A stretch of DNA of 37,462 bases, taken from NCBI GenBank assembly GCA_013002305.1, contig JABDKG010000029.1, positions 1 through 37,462 on the forward strand. The letters run 5' to 3'. This DNA is from Hellea sp. (GTDB taxonomy: Bacteria; Pseudomonadota; Alphaproteobacteria; Caulobacterales; Maricaulaceae). Position numbers and translations under genes: made by a program. This document shows, piece by piece, positions 7,768 through 16,068 of the stretch. Position 1 is the first letter of the stretch, and the number at the start of each line of letters is the position of its first letter. The notes under the pieces were generated by a model. That model was not told the origin of the DNA and did no database searches. It saw only the letters and a list, made by a program, of their open reading frames with translations.

Positions 7768-7791
7768 AAACTTGAATTTGAATTCAAGTTT
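7768..7791. promoter_or_regulatory. Palindromic operator between tetR and CPBP gene
   Basis: Arms of 11 bp (AAACTTGAATT and its exact complement) surround the two bases TG, 24 bp in all. This is the size and symmetry of TetR-family operators. It covers the -35 and spacer of the CPBP promoter and reaches to within 15 bases of the tetR ATG, where bound protein would block both genes. Confidence 0.8.
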
Positions 7792-7800
7792 AATTATATA
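7772..7800 (+). promoter_or_regulatory. Promoter of the CPBP protease gene
   Basis: TTGAAT, a 17-base spacer and TATATA. The start of transcription would be near 7807, about 24 bases before the ATG. On the other strand TATAAT overlaps the same region and may be the tetR -10 box. Confidence 0.65.
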
Positions 7801-7830
7801 AAGATTGAAACGAGCGCTGGGAGTGAAAAA

Positions 7831-8589
7831 ATGGCTTTGGAATCGATTGAGACTTTTATGGCAAACGGATGGCTCGGATTGGCTATTCCGGACTGGGTCA
7901 TTCTTTTTGCAATCGTAATCGCCTGGCCTATTTCAAGCCACTTCACACTTAAGAACAATCCCGTCGAGAAACTTCGGCAAGACCCCGATGCGCGTCTATC
8001 GGCCTATAAATACACTATGATACAGCTATGGGTCTTAGCCCTCGCCATTCTCGCCACATGGTTTTGGCTCATGCGCCCCTTAGAGATGCTCGGATTTCAA
8101 TATCAACTGGATTTGCCGACTATTATCTCTTGGGCCGTCGTCGCCGGACTCGTGCTGTTTTTCGCGCGTCAATATTATCAGGTCACCCACGGCGATGAGG
8201 CCAAAGCTAAATTGACGAAGGAGCTCGATGATGTCGGCGAATATACTCAATTTTTGATGCCGCGTACCGATCAGGAATATCGGCGCAGTATGCTGGTGGC
8301 GATCACGGCCGGCATCACCGAAGAGATTATTTTTCGCGGTTACTTGATCTGGCTGTTTAGCCAGTTTGTGCACCCATGGCTGGCCGGCGCCCTATCTGTC
8401 GCGGTCTTTGTGTTTCTGCATCGTTATCAGGACCGCGCCGGTCTCATACAAGTCGCTGTTTTCGCGACAATTGCCACGGTACTTTTTCTTGCCAGCGGGT
8501 CGCTTTGGCCCGTGATCGCGCTGCATGTGCTGGTTGATATGATCAACATAACCGTCGCCCGGCATGTCTTGCAGAGCAAGAATGTATAA
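7831..8589 (+). CDS. CPBP family intramembrane glutamic endopeptidase
   Basis: A 252-residue multi-spanning membrane protein. The CPBP (Abi/CAAX Rce1-like) signature is complete. Motif 1 is TEEIIFRG with E164, E165 and R169; motif 2 is FVFLH with H197; motif 3 is LHVLVDMIN with H232 and D236. Hydrophobic segments lie near 20-35, 65-82, 97-112, 155-180, 183-197, 205-222 and 225-240. Family members cleave prenylated or peptide substrates inside the membrane, and some protect against bacteriocins; the substrate here is unknown. GGGAGTG precedes the ATG. The promoter overlaps the TetR operator, so expression is probably repressed until an inducer is present. Confidence 0.88.
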   Translation: MALESIETFMANGWLGLAIPDWVILFAIVIAWPISSHFTLKNNPVEKLRQDPDARLSAYKYTMIQLWVLALAILATWFWLMRPLEMLGFQYQLDLPTIISWAVVAGLVLFFARQYYQVTHGDEAKAKLTKELDDVGEYTQFLMPRTDQEYRRSMLVAITAGITEEIIFRGYLIWLFSQFVHPWLAGALSVAVFVFLHRYQDRAGLIQVAVFATIATVLFLASGSLWPVIALHVLVDMINITVARHVLQSKNV

Positions 8590-8601
8590 TGAAAAGGCGA
8601 C

Positions 8602-8692
8602 TGGCGGAGACGAAGGGATTCGAACCCTCGATACCCTTTTGAGGTATACTCCCTTAGCAGGGGAGCGCCTTCGACCACTCGGCCACGTCTCC
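8602..8692 (-). tRNA. tRNA-Ser (anticodon GCU)
   Basis: A 91-base class II tRNA with encoded CCA. Acceptor arms GGAGACG and CGTCTCC pair fully, with discriminator G. The D-arm is GCCGAGTGG; the anticodon stem CTCCC/GGGAG holds loop CTGCTAA, giving anticodon GCT for AGC/AGU codons. A long variable arm (TATACC...GGGTAT) and the T-arm GAGGGTTCGAATCCCTT follow. Confidence 0.97.
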
Positions 8693-8745
8693 GAGCGGGG
8701 ACTTGCCTTTTTTTAGGGGCGGTTTCAAGCCTTTTTTAGGGTAGA

Positions 8746-8774
8746 TTGAAGAAGTCGCCTGTTTTTGGTATTAT
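8746..8774 (+). promoter_or_regulatory. Promoter upstream of the coiled-coil/TM hypothetical gene
   Basis: TTGAAG, a 17-base spacer, then TGGTATTAT, an extended -10 (TG-N-TATTAT). Transcription would start near 8781, leaving a leader of about 27 bases. Confidence 0.6.
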
Positions 8775-8807
8775 GCCCTCGCGAGACAGGGGCTTTTACA
8801 AAATATT

Positions 8808-9662
8808 ATGAGCGAAAAAGAATTATTGGAGCGAATTCATAAGCTCGAGCAAAAATTAGAGGCGACTGATTTAGATAAACCGAGTGATCCGATAAAACCG
8901 TTCATCGACAAGTTTAAAGACCTTATTTTCGTTGTTGGCGTGCCGGCCGCCGTCATTACGGCTTTTGTCCAGCTTGACCAGTCCTTACTCAATCCCAAGA
9001 AATATCAACGCATTACCGATCAAAGCAATGCGGTCGAGAAGGTCAGATTGCTGCAGGAATATAACAGTAAAATATTTCGCCTTCAGGCTGAGGAAAAATA
9101 CGATTTAGCATTTGTAGAGATTGAAGCCACTCGCGGGCATATCGACCGACTGGTCGACGATATCTATGACTTCTGGATTAAATATCCTGATATGTATGGC
9201 TATTACGAAAAGACAACGCTTGCCGAAGCGCTGATCAAAGACAATCGCAATGACAAAGCTATTCGGGTTGTCGAAAGCGTCAATACCGACAATTTCGAAA
9301 CCATCAAGATGGCCGACCATCATATGCTTAAAGCCCGTATACTATACGCCGACGGCCCTGGTCGGGATATGCAAGTTGCCAAGGAACAACTCGGCGCAGC
9401 TATGGAGCTTGCCTTGTCGCTCGACTCGCCGGTTCAAAAACATTCAATGGCTGAAAAACTATTGACGGTTAAACTCGTCAATGAGCTCTATATTACGCGA
9501 GACTGCGACAGGCTTTTACCGGTTTACGAAAATTTACTGGAGCATATAGAGGCGTTACCGGTATACGAAACTGACAATGACGGCAATCGCGATAGCGCGC
9601 TCATGATCACGGAAGCTTATGATAAATTATGTTCTGACCCCGCATTTACAGGCGCGCAATGA
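8808..9662 (+). CDS. Hypothetical protein: N-terminal coiled coil, one TM helix, helical periplasmic or TPR-like domain
   Basis: A 284-residue protein that I do not recognise. Residues 1-20 form a short leucine-heptad coiled coil (LLERIHKLEQKLEA). One hydrophobic helix lies at about 38-55 (DLIFVVGVPAAVITAFVQL). The remainder is acidic, alpha-helical and looks like degenerate TPR or solenoid repeats (YDLAFVEIEATRGHIDRLVD; NDKAIRVVESVNTDNFETIK; AKEQLGAAMELALSL). No enzyme motif is visible. It has its own good promoter but a poor Shine-Dalgarno site. A TerB-like gene follows after 42 bases on the same strand, so the two may form a small unit. Function unknown. Confidence 0.75.
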   Translation: MSEKELLERIHKLEQKLEATDLDKPSDPIKPFIDKFKDLIFVVGVPAAVITAFVQLDQSLLNPKKYQRITDQSNAVEKVRLLQEYNSKIFRLQAEEKYDLAFVEIEATRGHIDRLVDDIYDFWIKYPDMYGYYEKTTLAEALIKDNRNDKAIRVVESVNTDNFETIKMADHHMLKARILYADGPGRDMQVAKEQLGAAMELALSLDSPVQKHSMAEKLLTVKLVNELYITRDCDRLLPVYENLLEHIEALPVYETDNDGNRDSALMITEAYDKLCSDPAFTGAQ

Positions 9663-9704
9663 TTCTGATCTATACGTCGCCAAAATTAATGTTAGACAGA
9701 ACAA

Positions 9705-10118
9705 ATGAACATCAGCCCCGACACGCAAAAAATTCTCGAACTTCTGGCGCAGGTCATTGTCGCCGACGGTCATATCCATAGCTCAGAGATTGACGCTCTG
9801 GCCGAGGCTGCCAAATCCATTGGCCTTACTGATCAGCAAGGCGCGCTTCTCAAGGAAGCCGAGATCAAACACTGGTTTATCAGCCACACAGAGGAAATCA
9901 GTGCCTTTCATGACACTGATAATAGCGACATTCAATTGACCCGCCTGATCTTGAGTCTTTCAAACTGGCCGGAAAAACAAAAAGTTGTCGACGCGCTGGG
10001 CGCGATCAGCCGCGCCGACCATGAAGAGCACATGGAAGAAAAACTCTTAATCTCAATTGTTCGGGCCTACTGGCAATTTGAGGGACTAGACGCCCCCGGC
10101 GCGACGATCGGAAGCTAA
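9705..10118 (+). CDS. TerB-like (TerB/DjlA N-domain fold) protein
   Basis: A 137-residue soluble acidic helical protein. It shows the TerB pattern of two related helical halves, each with an acidic cluster: VIVADGHIHSSEIDALAEAA near 18-37 and ISRADHEEHMEEKLLISIV near 100-118. TerB-fold proteins occur alone, with tellurite-resistance/stress proteins or fused to DnaJ, and are thought to bind metal or membranes; a real activity is not known. No ter operon partner is present here. The GACAGA stretch ten bases upstream is a weak ribosome site. It follows the coiled-coil/TM gene and precedes the convergent DUF2330 gene by 10 bases. Confidence 0.7.
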   Translation: MNISPDTQKILELLAQVIVADGHIHSSEIDALAEAAKSIGLTDQQGALLKEAEIKHWFISHTEEISAFHDTDNSDIQLTRLILSLSNWPEKQKVVDALGAISRADHEEHMEEKLLISIVRAYWQFEGLDAPGATIGS

Positions 10119-10128
10119 ATCTCTAAGC

Positions 10129-11493
10129 TTAGTCGCCGGGCCACAGCTTGTTCCACCACGTTGAATTTGACTGGGGCTTGTCAAGATATCCGCCCTTGCC
10201 CGACTGTTTAATCCGGTCCCGAATATCGCCCGTGCTCCATCCCGTCAGGTTGGCGAGTGTTTTTATTTCCTTGTCTTTGCGCTTATTGACCTGCGTGACA
10301 TAATCTTTGGCGGCGTCGCATTCCATCTCGCCGTCATAGGCGTGGCGCAAAATATATCGCCCTTGAAAATTAGACGTATCGCCCGTGGTTTTAAACTTCA
10401 GATCTTCAGGAAAGGATTTAGCGTCATAGCGCACATGCAGGCGGGTCACGAACACGTTTTTGGCCATGGATTTCCCGCCTCTTTGGTTCACGCCGTCATC
10501 ATCAAGCCAAAACACACCGAGCTCTTGCAGCTGCTCATTGGAAAGCGGGTCGGCGGCACAAGGGTCGCACCAATTCATATCCCAGGCATATTCCATAAAC
10601 ACGCCGTGCCCGCCTTCGCGCTCAGCCGAAGTTTTGTACATGTCTTTGTAAAAGTCGCCGAAATCATCTTTGACAAAAATTGGCAGCTCCTCGCCGGACG
10701 GAATTTTATGGGTCCGGTAATTGGTGGTTTCGACCTTGCCGTTTCGGGTCAGAGCATAAACAAACAGATCCTGCGTACCGTTGGCATTAACCGTACCGAG
10801 GCGGATCGGCAGCATGAATTTCGGGCTTTCATAGGCGACCGAAATCGGGCGGAGCATATCACCGCCGGCGCTGGCTTTTCGCTCGAGATTTACCTTAGCG
10901 ACAAAGAATTTCATGTCTTGTTTGATATAGCTGCCCAGCGTACGCGCGGCGCCGTTCGGGAGCTTATAGCCGTTTTCGGTCAGCCATGTCTGAAGCCCGT
11001 CACTTTCCTCGGCGGACAGGATCAATATATCATATTCGCCGACCGAGAAACTTTCTTCGATGGTAACGCCCAGATTTCGGTCGCGGCGGAATTCCGAGCT
11101 TTTCTGAGCCACTTCCGTCGATAAAGCTCCGTCCATCATCTCATAGCGGTGCCGCATGCAGGGATTACTATCAAAATACTCCACCAGTCGCGGCGCCGTA
11201 TAGGCATCGAGATGGTCCAGCAGAGCGGTTTCGGAGACATGAACCTGTTCTTTCTTGATCACAGTCGGCACCGGAATAACCATCGCAAATTCGGTCGGAT
11301 CACCGATATAATCATTGGCCATTGTTATGACTGTGCGGTCGCCGTCCCGGACCAGCGCCACTTTCGAGCTTTGGTTAAACAGGTCCGTATCGGCCTTGGC
11401 GACATAGAAGCCGCAAAAGGCGCTGGCGCTTGGGGCAAGGCTGAAACTGGCGGCAATGAGCGTGCTACTCAGCAGGAATTTGGATAATGTCAT
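10129..11493 (-). CDS. DUF2330 family exported protein
   Basis: A 454-residue protein with a clear signal peptide (MTLSKFLLSSTLIAASFSLAPSASA) followed at once by FCGFYVAKADTDLFNQSSKV. That Cys-containing start and the adjoining VALVRDGDRTVITMANDYIG are typical of DUF2330. Further landmarks are FAMVIPVPT and a central DFGDFYKDMYKTSAEREGGHGVFMEYAW broken by Cys-rich WCDPCAADPLS. The ATG at 11493 is certain on sequence grounds: AAAGGAGT lies seven bases before it. The gene overlaps the upstream NqrB/RnfD-like gene by 29 bases, so the two are translationally coupled and likely act together at the membrane. DUF2330 has no established function. Confidence 0.88.
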   Translation of the reverse strand: MTLSKFLLSSTLIAASFSLAPSASAFCGFYVAKADTDLFNQSSKVALVRDGDRTVITMANDYIGDPTEFAMVIPVPTVIKKEQVHVSETALLDHLDAYTAPRLVEYFDSNPCMRHRYEMMDGALSTEVAQKSSEFRRDRNLGVTIEESFSVGEYDILILSAEESDGLQTWLTENGYKLPNGAARTLGSYIKQDMKFFVAKVNLERKASAGGDMLRPISVAYESPKFMLPIRLGTVNANGTQDLFVYALTRNGKVETTNYRTHKIPSGEELPIFVKDDFGDFYKDMYKTSAEREGGHGVFMEYAWDMNWCDPCAADPLSNEQLQELGVFWLDDDGVNQRGGKSMAKNVFVTRLHVRYDAKSFPEDLKFKTTGDTSNFQGRYILRHAYDGEMECDAAKDYVTQVNKRKDKEIKTLANLTGWSTGDIRDRIKQSGKGGYLDKPQSNSTWWNKLWPGD

Positions 11494-12412
11494 GAGAGAC
11501 TCCTTTGGGTTTGGGAAAAGACAGGGTTGGCCAGTGATATTTTTGGCCTTTGAAGACAAAATCGAACAGCGGCACGGTCGGCGCGGTCAGGATCAGCGCC
11601 AGAATAATGCCGGCAGAATTGTAAAAAGCGAACTGAATGGTAAATCCGATGCTGGCGACGAGCGCGGCGTAGAGCACCCGGCCCATACGCGCATTCGGCG
11701 TGGTTTTCGGGTCCGAAATCATGAAAAAAGTAAAGATCAGCAGCGCGCCATTTTGCAGTTGATGGATCGGAATAGCCAGCGGATCACCGAGCCAGAACGC
11801 CCGGCCAAATATCAAGGCCGCGTAGCAACCTATAAACGCCAGGCTGACATCCCAGCGCTTGGCCTTGCCGGTGACGACCCCGCCCATACCGGCCAGAAAT
11901 ATCGCAAATATCGGCGCTGTTCCCCACTGGCCAGGCGAAATCCAGGCCCCGCTAAATAGCAGCGCGACAATCACAAGGCCAAAATTGGCGGGGTTAAATA
12001 TATGTTTGCCGCGAACCCGGATCAGATATTTCGATGCAATCGCTAAAATCGCAGCCGCAATCGAAAGCCATATTGACCCTGTGCGGAGCAAAATCGTCAG
12101 GGAAAGAGCCGATATAAGCGGGCTTCTGGGATCAAATCGCCTTCCGGTGATTTTATCGGCGAAAAACTGCGTACCCAGGGCAGATCCAAGAACCGCCGCA
12201 ACATGCCACCATGGCAGCTGAAATGAAAACTGGAAGACGCCGAGCAGTATCAGAGAAAACAAAACGCCGATTTGGTAGTGGCGCGGATCATGGGTGAGGC
12301 TGAGGCCATAAGACAGCGCCCGCCCTGCCCTTTGGCGGACTGAACCCCACGTAAAATTTGCCAGATCTGATGGGCGGCGATAGGTCCGGCTTGGATGGCT
12401 ATTATCATTCAT
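11465..12412 (-). CDS. NqrB/RnfD-family membrane protein (NQR2_RnfD_RnfE-like), stand-alone
   Basis: A 315-residue integral membrane protein with about nine to ten hydrophobic helices after a basic 50-residue N-terminus. Family marks: GTQFFADKITGRRFDPRSPLISALSLTILLR, then the GKHIFNPANFGLV motif, then FMISDPKTTPNARMGRVLYA. These match the membrane subunit of Na+-NQR/Rnf redox pumps and UnbU-type relatives. No S/T-G-A-T motif, the covalent FMN attachment site of NqrB/RnfD, is visible, and the loop that carries it is very short. The other Rnf/Nqr subunits are absent. The ATG at 12412 is chosen over a TTG at 12442; it has only a weak GGG upstream. It overlaps the DUF2330 gene. Confidence 0.85.
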   Translation of the reverse strand: MNDNSHPSRTYRRPSDLANFTWGSVRQRAGRALSYGLSLTHDPRHYQIGVLFSLILLGVFQFSFQLPWWHVAAVLGSALGTQFFADKITGRRFDPRSPLISALSLTILLRTGSIWLSIAAAILAIASKYLIRVRGKHIFNPANFGLVIVALLFSGAWISPGQWGTAPIFAIFLAGMGGVVTGKAKRWDVSLAFIGCYAALIFGRAFWLGDPLAIPIHQLQNGALLIFTFFMISDPKTTPNARMGRVLYAALVASIGFTIQFAFYNSAGIILALILTAPTVPLFDFVFKGQKYHWPTLSFPKPKGVSHDIIQIPAE

Positions 12413-12566
12413 ATTACCCGTTAGACGCGCGCCGCCGCGCAATCCTTGGCAGAAAGTTTAATTTTTTTGCGGGCCCGTTTTTACGCGGCTCTCTATATGT
12501 GAAATTTTCGACATTTTCTGTCTATAGGGCTTTGCGAAAGCCGTCATCGACCCTAAATATTGTGAC

Positions 12567-13997
12567 ATGAAGAAATTTACCCTCGCCCTACTCGGCTCAG
12601 TTCTCTCTTTGGGGGCTACGCCAAGCGTCGCCCAGACACCGTTCTTTCCGCTTCCCAGCGATAATGTCCGGGTGGTTCCGCAATCCAACGCTCAGGTTCA
12701 GCTCTCTTACGCGCCGGTTGTCAAAGAAACTGCACCCGCTGTCGTCAATGTTTTTACGGCCCGTACGATACGGCGGAACAGTCAGGACGAATTTTTCGAC
12801 ATGATGTTCAATATGCGCCGCGCCCCGGCTGAGCGAACGCAGAGCTCGCTCGGGTCCGGCGTAATTGTGCGCAGCAATGGTTTGATTGTCACCAATGCGC
12901 ATGTGGTCAAAGGCGCTGATGAGCTGAAAGTCGTGCTCAATGACCGGCGTGAATTTGCAGCCGAGCTTTTATCCAAAGATGAAGAGCTGGATTTGGCTAT
13001 TCTGCAGATTGACCCCGGGTCAGAACGCTTGCCCTCGCTAAATATTCAAGGCGATCAGGATCTTGAGATCGGCGACATTGTGCTCGCCATCGGAAATCCA
13101 TTTGGCGTTGGCCAGACCGTGACGAGCGGAATTGTGTCGGCCAAAGGCCGGACCAATGTCTCGGACTTTTCATCCTATATCCAAACCGACGCGGCGGTTA
13201 ATCCCGGAAATTCCGGCGGCGCTCTGGTTAATCTGAACGGCGAGCTTGTCGGCATTAATACGGCGATTTTCTCCCGCTCGGGCGGGTCAAACGGAATTGG
13301 TTTTGCGATCCCGGCTGAGCTGGTCTCGCGCGCGGTCGACAGTACGCTCACCGATGGCAAGATCATCCGGCCATGGCTCGGCGCGCGGACCAACGCCGTC
13401 GATAGTGCGCTGGCCGCGACCCTGGGTCTCGACCGGGCACAAGGCACAATTATCTCAGAAATATATCCGGGCAGCCCTGCCGCCAAGGCAGGCCTGAAAG
13501 AGCGCGATGTCATTCTAAAGCTCGCAGGCACGGATATAAATGACGAACCGGGTTTAAATTTCAAGCTCGCCACCTTAGCACGCGGATCCAAAGCCGAAAC
13601 CCTGGTGTGGCGGGATGGTCGAGAACGCACGCTCAAAGTCGATGTCGATGTTCCCAAAGAAGTACCAGCACGGGACGAGCGGTTTCTCGACGGCATTCAT
13701 CCGCTCGACGGCGCGACTGTTGTCAATATGTCCCCGGCCCTCGGCGATGAGCTCGGCGTTGATCCCTATTTGTCCGGCGTAATGATCCTATCCGTCGCGC
13801 GCCGAAGTGTGGCAAGCTATAACCGCTTCCGGCCCGGCGATATTGTCGTTGATATTAATGACACAGAAATCATCAACACAATGGATCTTGAAAACCAGCT
13901 GACAGCCCTCGACAGCACAGAGCAATGGGGCGTCCGGATTGATCGAAATGGCCGTCTCTATAATGTTCCGATCCGTTATTTGCCGCGGGTTGATTAG
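12567..13997 (+). CDS. DegP/HtrA family periplasmic serine protease (Do-like)
   Basis: A 476-residue protein with a signal peptide cleaved near ATPSVAQ (residue 23). The trypsin-like domain has an intact triad: H112 (VTNAHVV), D142 (ELDLAIL) and S216 (NPGNSGGALV). It is followed by two PDZ domains, the first with a clear GSPAAKAGLKERDVILKLAG and the second ending in RFRPGDIVVDINDTEI. Proteins of this type degrade or refold damaged envelope proteins, and the PDZ domains sense misfolded C-termini. No good Shine-Dalgarno lies before the ATG. It is divergent from the NqrB/RnfD-like gene. An oxygenase gene and rarA follow in the same direction. Confidence 0.95.
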   Translation: MKKFTLALLGSVLSLGATPSVAQTPFFPLPSDNVRVVPQSNAQVQLSYAPVVKETAPAVVNVFTARTIRRNSQDEFFDMMFNMRRAPAERTQSSLGSGVIVRSNGLIVTNAHVVKGADELKVVLNDRREFAAELLSKDEELDLAILQIDPGSERLPSLNIQGDQDLEIGDIVLAIGNPFGVGQTVTSGIVSAKGRTNVSDFSSYIQTDAAVNPGNSGGALVNLNGELVGINTAIFSRSGGSNGIGFAIPAELVSRAVDSTLTDGKIIRPWLGARTNAVDSALAATLGLDRAQGTIISEIYPGSPAAKAGLKERDVILKLAGTDINDEPGLNFKLATLARGSKAETLVWRDGRERTLKVDVDVPKEVPARDERFLDGIHPLDGATVVNMSPALGDELGVDPYLSGVMILSVARRSVASYNRFRPGDIVVDINDTEIINTMDLENQLTALDSTEQWGVRIDRNGRLYNVPIRYLPRVD

Positions 13998-14038
13998 ACG
14001 CCGTTGCAATTGGGCGCAATATTCGCTTTAAGCGCAGA

Positions 14039-14752
14039 ATGGGTTCTTCACATAACTTTATCGGCGAATATGAGAACGCGCTTTCCGTGCCGTTTTGCAA
14101 AACGCTGATCAAAAAATTTGAAAAAGATCACCGCGCCAAGGCCGGAATTACCGGTCAGGGTGTCGACAAGGAAAAGAAAGACAGTCTCGATATTACGCTG
14201 GATAATTATTCCGATTGGAAATCTGAACTGATTAAAATCCACGAGGCGACGCTTAGAGGTCTGATGCAGTATGCGCGGTCCTATCCGCATTTGGTTGTCG
14301 GGGCCTTATCGCTGCAATGGACGCCGCCCGGCGGATCCCTAGCGCGCACCATATTGGCCGATGACCTCGTCAAAATGGACGACGATACGCTGCTGCAATT
14401 TATCCGCGCCGTCTTTCGGACAGGCACGACAAATCTGCAAAAATATAAGAAAAATTCAGGCGGCTATCATCACTGGCACAGCGAGCATTTTCCTAGTCCG
14501 CATGACCCGCAAAATGCCTCTCTTCACCGGGTGCTCCTATGGATGTTCTACCTCAATGATGTGCCGGACGGCGGCGGGACGTCATTTTATTATCAAGACA
14601 AAACCATCAAGCCGAAGCGGGGTACGCTCGTGATCGCGCCCGCAGGTTTTACCCATACGCACCGCGGAGAAATTCCTAAGTCCAATGACAAATATATTTT
14701 GACCTCGTGGATCCTGTATAAGGATCGCAAAAATCTTTACGGACTTGCTTAA
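14039..14752 (+). CDS. 2OG-Fe(II) oxygenase, prolyl-4-hydroxylase-like
   Basis: A 237-residue cytosolic protein with the double-stranded beta-helix pattern of 2-oxoglutarate/Fe(II) oxygenases. The likely metal ligands are H147-x-E149 in GGYHHWHSEHF and H206 or H208 in GFTHTHRGE. K218 (SNDKYILTSWILY) is in the position of the residue that binds 2-oxoglutarate. LNDVPDGGGTSFYYQDKTIKP and GTLVIAPAGF are the characteristic strands. The first motif is HxE rather than the usual HxD. Its stop codon overlaps the rarA start (TAATG), so the two proteins are made together. The substrate is unknown; a protein prolyl or similar residue is the default guess for the family. Confidence 0.82.
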   Translation: MGSSHNFIGEYENALSVPFCKTLIKKFEKDHRAKAGITGQGVDKEKKDSLDITLDNYSDWKSELIKIHEATLRGLMQYARSYPHLVVGALSLQWTPPGGSLARTILADDLVKMDDDTLLQFIRAVFRTGTTNLQKYKKNSGGYHHWHSEHFPSPHDPQNASLHRVLLWMFYLNDVPDGGGTSFYYQDKTIKPKRGTLVIAPAGFTHTHRGEIPKSNDKYILTSWILYKDRKNLYGLA

Positions 14753-16047
14753 TGTCCGATCTGTTCCAAGCTGCCGGTCTTGAAGGTGACGCGCCGCGTC
14801 CTCTTGCCGACCGGATGCGCCCGCAGACTATGGATGACGTCGCCGGTCAAGATCACCTGATTGGGCCCGATGGTCCGATCGGGCGCATGCTCGCAAGCGG
14901 CCGCCTGGCCTCGATGATATTATGGGGTCCACCCGGCGTTGGCAAAACCACGATCGCGCGGCTGATCGCGGATCAGGCGGATATGGAATTTGTCCAGCTC
15001 TCTGCCGTATTTTCGGGCGTCAAAGATCTGCGCGAAGCTTTCGCCGCCGCCAAGGCCCGCCGGGCGACGGGACGCGGAACGCTTCTATTCGTCGACGAGA
15101 TTCACCGTTTTAACCGTGCGCAGCAAGACGGGTTTCTGCCTTATGTCGAACAAGGCATTGTCACGCTAATCGGCGCGACCACAGAAAACCCGAGCTTTGA
15201 GCTGAACTCGGCTTTACTGTCGCGCTCACAAGTGTTTGTTCTGAAACGGCTCTCCATTGAGGCCATGTCGCAGATGCTTGATAAGGCCTCTGAGGAAATG
15301 GGATCGCCCCTTCCAGTGACCGAAGATGGACGGGCGGCACTGATCGGGTTTGCCGATGGTGACGGAAGATATTTATTAAATCTCGCCGAAGAAATATTCG
15401 CCCTTGCGCCCAAAAAACCGCTCGACGCTAAAGGTGTCGCCAATGTTTTGCAAAAGCGCGCGCCGGCCTATGACAAGGGTCAGGACGCCCATTACAACCT
15501 CATCTCGGCGCTGCATAAATCCATGCGCGGCTCTGACCCGGACGCAGCGCTCTACTGGTTTGCGCGCATGCTGGACGGCGGCGAAGACCCGCTTTATATC
15601 GCGCGCCGCCTCATCCGATTTGCCTCTGAGGACATTGGCCTGGCCGATCCGCTCGCGCTGATGATCGCCAATGAAGCCATGAACACATATCGGTTTTTAG
15701 GGTCGCCCGAGGGCGAGCTTGCGATCGCCCACGCCGTGGTTCATCTCGCGACTGCGCCGAAATCCAATGCGGTCTATACGGCTTATAAGGCCGCCATGCG
15801 CGCCGCCAAAGAAACCGGCTCACTCGCGCCGCCCGCGCATATTTTAAACGCGCCGACAAAGCTGATGAAAGATATTGGCTACGGCGCCGGCTATGCTTAT
15901 GACCATGATACTAAAGAAGGGTTTTCCGGGCAAAACTATTTCCCGGACGACATGGAGCGCGCACAATTTTACGCGCCCAAAGGTCAGGGCCGCGAAGCCG
16001 CGATCAAAGAGCGGCTCGAGCGCTGGGCGAAGCTACGCGAAACATAA
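14752..16047 (+). CDS. rarA: Replication-associated recombination protein A (RarA/MgsA AAA+ ATPase)
   Basis: A 431-residue clamp-loader-like AAA+ ATPase that acts at stalled replication forks and binds SSB-coated DNA ends. Motifs: [16 protein letters not shown], Walker [10 protein letters not shown] at 59-67, Walker [17 protein letters not shown] at 111-126, sensor-1 region [21 protein letters not shown]. The C-terminal tetramerisation domain has the hallmark [39 protein letters not shown] and the SNAVYTAY segment. Length is normal for the family. The start overlaps the stop of the upstream oxygenase by one base. A small lipoprotein gene follows 21 bases later. Confidence 0.96.
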   Translation: MSDLFQAAGLEGDAPRPLADRMRPQTMDDVAGQDHLIGPDGPIGRMLASGRLASMILWGPPGVGKTTIARLIADQADMEFVQLSAVFSGVKDLREAFAAAKARRATGRGTLLFVDEIHRFNRAQQDGFLPYVEQGIVTLIGATTENPSFELNSALLSRSQVFVLKRLSIEAMSQMLDKASEEMGSPLPVTEDGRAALIGFADGDGRYLLNLAEEIFALAPKKPLDAKGVANVLQKRAPAYDKGQDAHYNLISALHKSMRGSDPDAALYWFARMLDGGEDPLYIARRLIRFASEDIGLADPLALMIANEAMNTYRFLGSPEGELAIAHAVVHLATAPKSNAVYTAYKAAMRAAKETGSLAPPAHILNAPTKLMKDIGYGAGYAYDHDTKEGFSGQNYFPDDMERAQFYAPKGQGREAAIKERLERWAKLRET

Positions 16048-16068
16048 CACGGGAGAGAGGAAACAGAT

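Noticed and set aside
8602-8692. tRNA-Ser and tRNA-Leu (28957-29043) as integration sites of a genomic island
   Set aside because: No integrase gene and no duplicated tRNA 3' end were found near either tRNA, and flanking genes look chromosomal.
9705-10118. Tellurite-resistance (ter) operon
   Set aside because: Only TerB-like folds are present; TerC, TerD and TerZ-type genes are missing.
10342-11124. Long plus-strand frame of 260 codons
   Set aside because: It lies wholly inside the DUF2330 gene on the other strand, has no domain-like pattern, and the opposite frame has a signal peptide and strong ribosome site.
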